DNA of 59,167 bases from Legionella sp. (lineage in GTDB: Bacteria > Pseudomonadota > Gammaproteobacteria > Legionellales > Legionellaceae), in the NCBI GenBank assembly GCA_009995425.1, contig JAACPN010000007.1:1-59167 (forward strand), given 5' to 3'. The position numbers and the translations under genes are program-made. The notes under the pieces were generated by a model. That model was not told where the DNA came from and ran no database searches. It was given only the letters and a program-made list of their open reading frames with translations. The first letter of the stretch is position 1. Each line of letters starts with the position of its first letter. Shown here piece after piece: positions 48,017 through 58,895 of the stretch.

Positions 48017-48643
48017 CTATGATATAATACAAACTGAACTTCGATCTTCCTCGGGTAAGGGTTGTGCTTCGGGTAAGGGTTGTTGTGATGAAACATGAGC
48101 AATGCGCAACAGAAGTTTATTTTTCTCTTCGTAGTCCGTCGTGTTTGCCAGTGCAGTTCGATAATTTTGAATGTCTGTTTTTGCTCTCGCCACCCTCTCC
48201 TCAACGCTCTCTGGAAAAATAGATTGTGTGTAAAAAAAGCTCTGCCTTTCTATCGGATTTGGTAAATTCGTTAAATGCTGAATCATATGCTCCTCAAGGG
48301 CCTTAGGTAAAGTAGCATATATATTGTCCATTATAGATAGTAACATGTCTTTTTCGTCATACATTTGCAACGTAATGCTAGGTGGGTAGGCTTCATAAAG
48401 GTTTAACGCGTCAATTCCCTCGAGCAACATATGCCTGAATCGATGAATAATTGCGGTGGCGATATGTGCGTTGTTAAAACGTATCGTAATAAAATGGCCT
48501 GCATCTGTTTGATTAAACTGTTGTTTCTCGGCTTCTATGTTGATAACAAGATTTATGAATACCTCGTGCCAATGGGCGATGATTTCATTCGTGTCTTCTG
48601 TTGCTAAGGTAGAACTTGTAATATTTATGTTTGAACTTTGCAT
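48017..48643 (-). CDS. Effector-like protein C ending in a CaaX prenylation box
   Basis: 208 residues, no named domain. The last four residues before the TAG stop are Cys-Ile-Ile-Ser (Cys205), an ideal farnesylation-type CaaX motif for host lipidation; bacteria have no use for it themselves. Residues 150-185 (VARAKTDIQNYRTAL ... TTDYEEKNKLLLRIAHV) resemble the helical module of proteins A and B, and the N-terminal HEVFINLVINIE and YDEK segments have counterparts in protein A. Just before the box is a duplicated QPLPEA/QPLPEE. No signal peptide. A host-membrane-targeted effector is inferred. Flanked by radA and an acyltransferase gene. Confidence 0.6.
   Translation of the reverse strand: MQSSNINITSSTLATEDTNEIIAHWHEVFINLVINIEAEKQQFNQTDAGHFITIRFNNAHIATAIIHRFRHMLLEGIDALNLYEAYPPSITLQMYDEKDMLLSIMDNIYATLPKALEEHMIQHLTNLPNPIERQSFFYTQSIFPESVEERVARAKTDIQNYRTALANTTDYEEKNKLLLRIAHVSSQQPLPEAQPLPEEDRSSVCIIS
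48051..48086. repeat. Tandem repeat, 18-bp unit x2
   Basis: TCGGGTAAGGGTTGTGCT at 48051-48068 is repeated with two changes at 48069-48086, encoding the double PLPE motif near the C terminus of protein C. Confidence 0.7.
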
Positions 48644-48751
48644 GGAAAGTGTACCCCTGATTGGTTATTAATAGTCTATTGTATCATATATTTGACCATT
48701 CACCTAAAACTGGGTATCACAAACCAGACATACAAGTCATACGACCATCAG

Positions 48752-49732
48752 TCATACGACCATCATAGATGCAGCACGTTGTTCTAATGCTGAAGCTTCA
48801 GCTTCAGCTTGGGTTAACGCTTTTTTTAATGCATCTTGTCGCACTTTATTTTGCCAAATACTGAGATGAATCGTATTTGAAAGCGTTGGTTTTAATTTAT
48901 CTATCTTCTCAGGTGTTAATTCTTCGGTTTGTCGATAACAAGCATAAAGACGTGCATTAATCGCCTCTATTTTTTCTTCGTCACTTGAATTTTCATACTC
49001 AGATTGCAAATGAACATCAATCACGTCACACAGGTTCACGCACACACGGTTCATATGAAATAATGCAAAAAACGCTCGATAAAACCTGTTATTACGTATA
49101 GATACGGGAATAACCGGATTATTCAAGCTCCAAAAACCATCCAGCCTTATCACATGAATGGGCAGCTTGTTGGTTACTGCAAGCTTTGCCGTACCGTTAT
49201 AAATTCTCGGCGGCTCTTGACCGATTCTCGCAAAATTACCTTGCGGAAAAACCGCGACACACCCGTTATTTTGTAATATTCTGCTTGCCTCATCTAAAGC
49301 CTCAGCATTCGCAGAGCGCCCTTGTGTATCTTTAGAAGCCTTGGCTTTAATTGCAATCACTTTAAACATATCAAATAAAGAAGAAACACCGGGTATCGCA
49401 TGAAAAGCATCGGTCGCAAAAAACTGTGGCGGTGTCGTGCCGTGCAGTTTAACTTTGGAAACAAACGCAAAAGCATCTAAGCTGGCTCGATGTGGGCCTA
49501 AGGCAATTAAACACCCACGCTCGCTGGTAATTTCGACCTCAGGCCCCGTTGTATGCCAAAGATGCATTGACAGCTGTAAAAAACCGGAAATGATACGAGC
49601 AGAACGGGTCTCGTAACCCAGTCTATCCTGTGACTCAAAAAAACGTGCCATAGCGTACGTTGCAAGCGCAATTCCTGCCAAGGCCAATAGTGCGTCATAA
49701 CTCGTGTCACGTTCACATGTGGAATACGGCAT
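48752..49732 (-). CDS. PlsC-type 1-acyl-glycerophosphate acyltransferase family protein
   Basis: About 326 residues. Membrane-facing N-terminal segment (ALLALAGIALATYAMARFF), the acyltransferase H-x4-D motif (GPHRASLDAF, His81/Asp86), and FPQGNFAR in place of the common FPEGTRS glycerophosphate-binding block. C-terminal Ala/Glu/Gln-rich helix. ATG 49732 has AAGGAT upstream. Likely an inner-membrane phospholipid acyltransferase; the Glu-to-Gln change and long tail set it apart from housekeeping PlsC. Confidence 0.75.
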   Translation of the reverse strand: MPYSTCERDTSYDALLALAGIALATYAMARFFESQDRLGYETRSARIISGFLQLSMHLWHTTGPEVEITSERGCLIALGPHRASLDAFAFVSKVKLHGTTPPQFFATDAFHAIPGVSSLFDMFKVIAIKAKASKDTQGRSANAEALDEASRILQNNGCVAVFPQGNFARIGQEPPRIYNGTAKLAVTNKLPIHVIRLDGFWSLNNPVIPVSIRNNRFYRAFFALFHMNRVCVNLCDVIDVHLQSEYENSSDEEKIEAINARLYACYRQTEELTPEKIDKLKPTLSNTIHLSIWQNKVRQDALKKALTQAEAEASALEQRAASMMVV

Positions 49733-49792
49733 AAAACATCCTTGTTTTTCAAAATTTAGTGTCATTCTATCGCATTTATAATCTCAGATAAA

Positions 49793-51793
49793 TTATGGAT
49801 ACGTCACCGTATTCGAATCATCAATCGCTTGCGTTACAGCCATATGCACGGCAGGACCAGGCTGTGTATAAAAAACACCGGGGGTTGGATTGTTCCCCGG
49901 GCCGCCTGGATTATATAATTTTAAATAAGGCGTGCCTGTCGCTGGATTTGTTCCACCGGCGGGAATATCCACATACGTAATTTGGCGCATAGCCGCTTCA
50001 TCGCCTTTTAAAATAACATCAATATAATTATTATTATCGGCAACATATGCATCATTTTCTGGTGTACCGGCGAGACCAAGACTCGCCAAACCAATCACCT
50101 CAATCGTACCAGCTCCAGGAATGGTATACATAATACCCGTATTTTCAAGGTAGATAGGGTTGCTATCGGGGCCCACTTGCACGCGAAAAAAATTGCTGTA
50201 ATCACTGGGCATCAAACTCATCGAGCGCTCAACCGAAGGTTGAAAATCACCGAGTGCAAAGCCGCCTGATGTGTACATACGTAAACGATATTGGGCATCC
50301 TCTGGTCCATAAAGCGCAATACCGTCGTTAGGCACATTACCAGCAAAGGCTGGTTGCGTATCTTGACCTGCCGCAGACATAACACTGAGTTTTGCTGCTA
50401 ATAAGCTCGGGCCTCCACCTGGTAAATATGGATTTCCACTCGCGATACTCGCTCCCGTCATGCTCGTCAGTACATTACCAGGCCCCACCAACGTTAAATT
50501 AATCGCTGTGCCGTTTGATGAACCTTCAATAATGCTTACAGTTGTCGGATAAACCGCACCCGGCTCACCGGGTGGAATACGATTTCCAAAAGGACCAAAA
50601 ATAACGACACAACTGCTTTCATTGTAAAAAAAATTAGGACTCAACGAGGCGACATGAGGGGTAATTTTTTTCCCCGTATTCAACGTCAATTCAAAAGCAG
50701 TCGGATTAATCGTGCTCGTTAAGATAGGCTGACTAAAACAAACAGGCATCGCATCATCATAATAGACCGTATAACCAAAAGCACTCGCGATCGTTGTTGC
50801 GTCCCCAGTGGCTGTATAAGCACCATACGCAGCTCCTGGTGTTGAGATAATATTCCAAGCACCACCCGCATTAAGAACAAAAGATTCGCCATTAGGAGCA
50901 GCTTGAATGCCTTCGAAGGCATAATTAGCCGACATGATTTTTGGTGTGTTATCCCACACATCTGCATTCACCAAAGGACTGCTTAATAACGTTTGATAAA
51001 CTGGATTAGGCGCAGCATACGCAACTGATGCTGAAGCCGTAACAGGCTTACTATTCGCGCCTTGAATTGTAAATTCAGTTAGATGAATAAGTGGGGCCTG
51101 GCTATAACTCACCAAAGACAACACACAACTACCCCCAGGGGGTACCGACGTGCAGGCGTTACCACCCCCAGGGTTTGGATTAACCGTCACCACTTGATTC
51201 GCTAAAGCTGTACCTGAAAAATCTGCGGCAATATTATTAACCGTGACCGTGTTTGAAGTGTTGGTGACGGTGATGGTTTGTAATCCACCGGTAACTAAAG
51301 ACAACGTATTAGGTGTAATCGTAAGTGCCGGAGCAGTACTTGGTATTACATTCTGCTTCGTAACGTTCAAAATATTACTTAAATCAGCAGGCGTTGAACA
51401 ATAAATAGGATGTGCAGCTGCCGCGTATTGGCACACTTTCGGTCCTGACCGAATAGGACTCTTGATATCATCAGAAACAATATTAAGTTTTAACAAACAA
51501 CTCGCAGATGGCGCTAAATCAAACGTCGAACGGCATGTAATAATACCGTCTTGCAACCCTGCACCGACCGGATCTTGAGTCACGCCTGCAGGTAAACTAT
51601 GCACGCCAATATCATACAACGTCAGCGGTGACATATTGGTTAACTTATAATAAGCAACACCCGTCTTCCCCCCATAAATAATTCTGGATGCTTTTACACT
51701 GGGCTCCAATTTAAAAATAGGTTGCGCCGCAAAAACACACGAAGCACAGCATACAATCAAAACAAGTAGGATTTTAGCTTTACTGAACGTCAT
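49793..51793 (-). CDS. Large secreted protein with OMP-partner N-terminal module
   Basis: About 666 residues. Signal peptide (ILLVLIVCCASCVFA). Residues ~30-145 match the module of the DUF1566 protein at 36990-37886 in layout: YKLTNMSPLTLYDIGVHSLP, a Cys pair around the ASCLLKLNIV strand, and RSGPKVCQ. Next an Ig-like repeat region (LTITPNTLSLVTGGLQTITV ... GGSCVLSLVS). The remaining ~400 residues are Gly/Pro/Asn/Thr-rich beta structure without a recognised domain. Two codons separate it from the barrel stop, and its ribosome binding site lies in the barrel's last codons. Probably cell-surface or released. Confidence 0.72.
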   Translation of the reverse strand: MTFSKAKILLVLIVCCASCVFAAQPIFKLEPSVKASRIIYGGKTGVAYYKLTNMSPLTLYDIGVHSLPAGVTQDPVGAGLQDGIITCRSTFDLAPSASCLLKLNIVSDDIKSPIRSGPKVCQYAAAAHPIYCSTPADLSNILNVTKQNVIPSTAPALTITPNTLSLVTGGLQTITVTNTSNTVTVNNIAADFSGTALANQVVTVNPNPGGGNACTSVPPGGSCVLSLVSYSQAPLIHLTEFTIQGANSKPVTASASVAYAAPNPVYQTLLSSPLVNADVWDNTPKIMSANYAFEGIQAAPNGESFVLNAGGAWNIISTPGAAYGAYTATGDATTIASAFGYTVYYDDAMPVCFSQPILTSTINPTAFELTLNTGKKITPHVASLSPNFFYNESSCVVIFGPFGNRIPPGEPGAVYPTTVSIIEGSSNGTAINLTLVGPGNVLTSMTGASIASGNPYLPGGGPSLLAAKLSVMSAAGQDTQPAFAGNVPNDGIALYGPEDAQYRLRMYTSGGFALGDFQPSVERSMSLMPSDYSNFFRVQVGPDSNPIYLENTGIMYTIPGAGTIEVIGLASLGLAGTPENDAYVADNNNYIDVILKGDEAAMRQITYVDIPAGGTNPATGTPYLKLYNPGGPGNNPTPGVFYTQPGPAVHMAVTQAIDDSNTVTYP

Positions 51794-51795
51794 GT

Positions 51796-52533
51796 TTATA
51801 TATCCCAAGTAAAATTAAACAATAACTGATGTAAATAAAGATGATTCAGACTGAGGGTTTGCATAGTTTGTTGTGCTGGTGAAGTACTTAAACTTGCTTT
51901 GCCCAAATCTGAAAATTGATAACCTAAACCCACTGAAAATTGTTCATTGGAATAATACATAAGCCCCACGCCCGCGTTATACGCAAAACTATGAGTACTA
52001 TGATCCCCAAAAGGAAGCATCGGCACCGCACCCAGTATTCGCGGTGTTTCCTGATAAAAAGATGACCTATTATTAGATAAACCAAGACTGCCATTGAGAT
52101 AGGGTTGCACGTACTTTGAGTATGGATACAGGAGCTTGATTGTCCCCATCGCCGACAAACTATCCACGGTGTATTGATAGGTTAAATTATCAAAATCAGA
52201 TAAACCAAACTGATTAATAACGCCATTTATTTTAATATCATTCACAAAACCAAGCGTCGCACCCAGATCTAAATTTAATTTATCTTGTGATTTATCTTGT
52301 GGATGTAATCTTTTTCCAAGGAATAACTGAGCAAGAAAACGATGCTTCCAAGCGTGATTTTCGACATATTGATTACTAAAATTTTGCGGGGAAGTTTGTA
52401 ATAACAACGTTTGTGTTTGCGCATTGTTCTCAACGGCAATACCAGGAGAAAACGTGATGATCGCTGCATGGAGCGTGCTTATGAAAAACAGACCATTGAT
52501 CACGACAAACATGATACGATACATGAGCGTCAC
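51796..52533 (-). CDS. Outer-membrane beta-barrel protein (copy 2)
   Basis: 245 residues, signal peptide (IMFVVINGLFFISTLHA). Strand pattern and C-terminal motif GLGYQFSDLGKASL ... LSLNHLYLHQLLFNFTW match copy 1 at 37897-38694. A GTG start at 52533 has GGAAAG upstream; an ATG three codons later is also possible. Directly upstream of, and likely translationally coupled to, its secreted partner. Confidence 0.78.
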   Translation of the reverse strand: MTLMYRIMFVVINGLFFISTLHAAIITFSPGIAVENNAQTQTLLLQTSPQNFSNQYVENHAWKHRFLAQLFLGKRLHPQDKSQDKLNLDLGATLGFVNDIKINGVINQFGLSDFDNLTYQYTVDSLSAMGTIKLLYPYSKYVQPYLNGSLGLSNNRSSFYQETPRILGAVPMLPFGDHSTHSFAYNAGVGLMYYSNEQFSVGLGYQFSDLGKASLSTSPAQQTMQTLSLNHLYLHQLLFNFTWDI

Positions 52534-52621
52534 GTTAAACTTTCCTTAGTATAGCTAAATCATCATGAATATTCTCAAGATACACAAAAAACATAACCTT
52601 GCCTAGACGTGTTATTTGATT

Positions 52622-53083
52622 TTAAGCATAACCTAGCTGCTCTCGAACTAAACTCAAGCTTTGTTGGATACTTTGAATTGATTCAGGAGCAACAAAAATC
52701 GTGTCATCTCCAGCAATCGTACCTAAAATTTGGCATTTTTTTTGATCCAACACACGCGCAATCAGCGATGCCGCACCCGGACTTGTTTTAATCACAATCA
52801 ACGATTCATTCGCGATAACATCAATCACCAACGCTTCTAAACTGCTTTGAATAGGCGGTGCTTCGGCATCATGTGGCAGGCAGTAAACCATCGCTCCTTG
52901 GTCGTTTTTTGTTTTAATTGCATTGATTTTACGAAGTAGCCTTGAAATTTTTGATTGATTAACTTTATGACCTTTACGTTCAAGCGCTAAAACAATTCCC
53001 TCCTGGGTTGTATTTCCGCCGTGTAATAACACCTGCTTCAAATCATCAAGCATGATTTTACTTGGCTTTATTTTTTCATCCAA
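52622..53083 (-). CDS. argR: Arginine repressor
   Basis: 153 residues. N-terminal winged helix (TTQEGIVLALERKGHKVNQSKISRLLRKI) and C-terminal hexamerisation/arginine-binding domain ending GTIAGDDTIFVAP. Normally senses arginine and controls its synthesis and breakdown. No arginine genes adjoin it; the arginase operon at 21.4-25.8 kb is a plausible target. Confidence 0.94.
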   Translation of the reverse strand: MDEKIKPSKIMLDDLKQVLLHGGNTTQEGIVLALERKGHKVNQSKISRLLRKINAIKTKNDQGAMVYCLPHDAEAPPIQSSLEALVIDVIANESLIVIKTSPGAASLIARVLDQKKCQILGTIAGDDTIFVAPESIQSIQQSLSLVREQLGYA

Positions 53084-53200
53084 AATTAATTCTCCGGGTC
53101 CTTAAATAGCAAAAACCTGATTTTAATATGATTTTTATTGACTAGGCACGTCTTTTTTTGATAGAAAATTGATCTTTGATTATTTTGAATAAGGTGATAC

Positions 53201-54565
53201 ATGCCATTTCCTCTTCTTATAGCGGCATTAGCCGGTAAGGCTGCTCATTCTGGGGCAAAATCAGGTACACAAGCTGCACTCGAGGAAACTCAAAGACCTG
53301 ATACAAGCGTATTTGAAGTCCCGCGCATACATCTTTCGGATATTCAAATAAACGCAATGAATGACTTGCTGAAACAACAAAAATACGCAATGTTTGAGCA
53401 GTTGCGTCAGTATATTACTCATGAATATCCTCATGTGCATTTCGCGTCTCTTATATTTCAACAAGCATATTTTTTAGCGCTCCTAGAGAAGCACCCGCAC
53501 TTGGAGAGACTAATCCACGAGCGCATCGAGCAATTTTTTGATGAATTAGAACGTCAGATAACTGAAGAGATAGCCCAAAGGCAACGACTTGCGACAGAAA
53601 GAACACGCAATCAAGCAGTGTTTGATGAACAACAAAGACGAGAGAGAGAAGCACATAATGCATTGGAGAGACAACTCTTTCAAATAAAAAACTGTCAAGA
53701 TGCCCTTCTGAAAATGGATTTGCTCCAACAATCACGAGACGATAAGCATAATTCTATTGGTCATGTAAGTATCAAGTATCGCGGCAGGTGTAAAACCCTA
53801 TATTTTGAACTTCTTGAATCACTCACCCCTGAGAATCTGCTGGTTATTTTTCAGCTGAAAAATACCGAGGCTACATCTATTTTTGACTACTGTTATGCAT
53901 CGTCTGACTTCAATCTTTATCATCTATTAGTCAAATGCATCGACGAAGACCCAGAGGTATTTTGTAAAATACTGCTGGAATTTAAAATTGACACGCCAAC
54001 CATTCAATCCATTGTGAATACAATAGGGTGCAAAAAAAACATAAGAAGCTACATTCATAGTTTATCAAATAATGCAGAAAACCGGGCTTTCCTGAAAAGT
54101 TGTCTTGATTCATCAACCAATATGGGAAAATTCTGCTTAGGTAAAGCCGATAGTATCTGGGGTAAAGCAAAGCATAACCAAACCAAAGCAGTCATCGAAC
54201 AAAAAATATCACAATTTGAAAATAGCCATATTATTGAAGAAAATGATACGTGTGTAAGAACAACGGCTTGTTTAGCGCCTCCTCGTTCAGCTTCTCCTTC
54301 AGCTCCTCCAGTGTGTTTTTTTGATCGGACGGAAACAGCCCCCCCGCTACCTGTAGCTCGCCCCATTGAAGCTTGTTCAGCACCCTATGCTGAAACAGAA
54401 ACACTTGTCAATGCAAGGCCTGCCCCTGCAATAGCAACGATAGGACAGTATGATACAAAGCTTTGGGTGTATGCTGGTGTTTCAATCCTAGTAGCTTGTG
54501 GAATCTATGCGATAACCACTTACGCGAATACTACACAAGAAAAGAACACAACATTTAGCCCCTAA
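53201..54565 (+). CDS. Tail-anchored effector-like protein D
   Basis: 454 residues, no named domain. Short hydrophobic N terminus (FPLLIAALAGKAA), a long charged coiled coil (about 110-165: ERIEQFFDELERQITEEIAQ ...), a globular helical part (190-310), a Pro/Ala-rich linker (360-395: PPRSASPSAPP) and one membrane span close to the end (LWVYAGVSILVACGIYAITT). This order (coiled coil, linker, tail anchor) resembles host-membrane-inserted effectors. AAGGTG ribosome binding site before the ATG. Divergent from argR. Effector status is inferred. Confidence 0.6.
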   Translation: MPFPLLIAALAGKAAHSGAKSGTQAALEETQRPDTSVFEVPRIHLSDIQINAMNDLLKQQKYAMFEQLRQYITHEYPHVHFASLIFQQAYFLALLEKHPHLERLIHERIEQFFDELERQITEEIAQRQRLATERTRNQAVFDEQQRREREAHNALERQLFQIKNCQDALLKMDLLQQSRDDKHNSIGHVSIKYRGRCKTLYFELLESLTPENLLVIFQLKNTEATSIFDYCYASSDFNLYHLLVKCIDEDPEVFCKILLEFKIDTPTIQSIVNTIGCKKNIRSYIHSLSNNAENRAFLKSCLDSSTNMGKFCLGKADSIWGKAKHNQTKAVIEQKISQFENSHIIEENDTCVRTTACLAPPRSASPSAPPVCFFDRTETAPPLPVARPIEACSAPYAETETLVNARPAPAIATIGQYDTKLWVYAGVSILVACGIYAITTYANTTQEKNTTFSP

Positions 54566-54628
54566 CTATACTCCAAAAATAACCTATACTAAAACTCATG
54601 ATATGTTTAATACTTTGGAGTTAATACC

Positions 54629-57268
<2,640 letters not shown>

Positions 57269-57288
57269 TTAGATTCGTGTGAATCTAA
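57269..57288. promoter_or_regulatory. Palindrome/hairpin at the katG ribosome binding site
   Basis: TTAGATTC (57269-57276) and GAATCTAA (57281-57288), perfect 8-bp arms with a 4-nt centre. On the katG strand it ends exactly where AAGGACGG begins, 15 nt before the ATG. It may be an operator or an RNA hairpin that limits ribosome access. Confidence 0.55.
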
Positions 57289-57404
57289 ATATAAACAAAA
57301 CTTGCTGCGTGAGCAAACCTGGCTAAAAAGCATTGCCTTCAAACACGATCAATGTCACGATCGTATCTAAATTAATACATTAAATCACAAATAACATCGA
57401 CCTC

Positions 57405-58895
57405 ATGACCCACGCACTTGCACATGAACATCAAAAATCTGGCCGTATTTCTGAGGCAATTGCAGTTTATGAATCGCTACTGCAACAAAAAACAGTGCTG
57501 TCGCCTGCCGATCATAATAATTTAGCAACGCTGTATGAACGTATGGGCAATCCAAACCAAGCTTTAGAGCATTACGCCAAAGCCCTACATGCTGCCCCCG
57601 ATTTTTTAGTCGCGCATTATAATTTAGGCCTATTTTTTTTAAAAAAACATAAGCTTGATGGGGCTTCAACACAATTTAATAACGTGTTAGCTTTAAATCC
57701 AGAACATACGAACGCGCAATTTTATCTAGGCATTATTAGCCTCACGCGTCATGAATTAGATGCCGCCGAAAAAGCTTTTCAAGCGGTGCTTGCACAGCAT
57801 CAAGAACACCCTGATGCCCTGGCCAATTTAGGGGTAATTGCCCTCAAGCGCGAGCAAGGTCAGCAAGCCATCACGTATTTTAGTCAGGCCCTTGCATTTG
57901 ATGAAACCCATGAAGACGCACGCAACAACTTAGCTGCAACGTTTATGCATTACGATCGTTTTGAAAATGCACGCACGCATTATGCAATATTACTCGAAAC
58001 TCACCCGAATAATCTCGAGTATCATTATAACGCGGGTGTGGCCGACATGGCGCTCGGTCAACTCGATCAAGCCACAGAGCATTTTAAATTTATACTCAAA
58101 CACACCCCCACGCATCATGCCTGCCTCACCAACTTGGCAAGTATTGCCCAGCGTCTGGGTCAAACACAACAAGCGATTGATTACTTAACTGAAGCTCGAG
58201 CGGTTAATCCAGACGATAAAAGCAGTGAATTTATGCTCGATGCTTTTAAAAACAACCAAGAACAACGTCCTGCCTGCCCTGAATACGCAAAAAATTTGTT
58301 TGATAATTATGCTCTATACTACGAAAAACATATGACCGAAACCCTGGGCTACAGTGTGCCTCACCGTATGGCACACATTTTACATCAGCTCATCCCCAAC
58401 ATGCAGGTCGCGCGTGCACTCGATCTCGGTTGCGGTACAGGGCTTTCTGGGGTCATACTCCGTGAGTTAAGTCAGCATTTAACCGGTGTCGATCTCTCGT
58501 CCAAAATGCTCGCACATGCACGTGATAAAGCGCTCTACGATGAACTGATTGAATCCGAAATTATGGCTTACTTTAATCAATTAAACTCAAAAAATATCCA
58601 ATATAATCTCATCACAGCCGCTGATGTTTTGCCTTATTTCGGTGATTTATCGCCATTATTTGAACACGTAAACACGTATTTAGCCCCCGAAGGCTTGTTT
58701 ATTTTAACGCATGAAATCAGTGACCAAGCTCACTGGAGATTACAAACAACCGCACGTTTTGCGCATCATCCTCGCTACCTGATAGCCCTAGCTGAAGAGC
58801 ATGGTTTTCAAGTTGCCCACCAAGAATCATTCGTTGCTCGAAAACATCACGACGACGACCTACCGGTTATGCTGTATGCCCTGCAACGCGCCTGA
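57405..58895 (+). CDS. TPR-repeat protein fused to a SAM-dependent methyltransferase
   Basis: 496 residues. Residues 1-270 are about eight TPR units (e.g. HNNLATLYERMGNPNQALEH, HYNLGLFFLKKHKLDGASTQ, NNLAATFMHYDRFENARTHY). Residues ~285-496 are a class I methyltransferase with motif I ALDLGCGTGLSG and the acidic end of strand 2 (LTGVDLSSKML). Such fusions are common, and targets are mostly unknown. Divergent from katG; overlaps the next gene by 20 bp. Confidence 0.88.
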   Translation: MTHALAHEHQKSGRISEAIAVYESLLQQKTVLSPADHNNLATLYERMGNPNQALEHYAKALHAAPDFLVAHYNLGLFFLKKHKLDGASTQFNNVLALNPEHTNAQFYLGIISLTRHELDAAEKAFQAVLAQHQEHPDALANLGVIALKREQGQQAITYFSQALAFDETHEDARNNLAATFMHYDRFENARTHYAILLETHPNNLEYHYNAGVADMALGQLDQATEHFKFILKHTPTHHACLTNLASIAQRLGQTQQAIDYLTEARAVNPDDKSSEFMLDAFKNNQEQRPACPEYAKNLFDNYALYYEKHMTETLGYSVPHRMAHILHQLIPNMQVARALDLGCGTGLSGVILRELSQHLTGVDLSSKMLAHARDKALYDELIESEIMAYFNQLNSKNIQYNLITAADVLPYFGDLSPLFEHVNTYLAPEGLFILTHEISDQAHWRLQTTARFAHHPRYLIALAEEHGFQVAHQESFVARKHHDDDLPVMLYALQRA

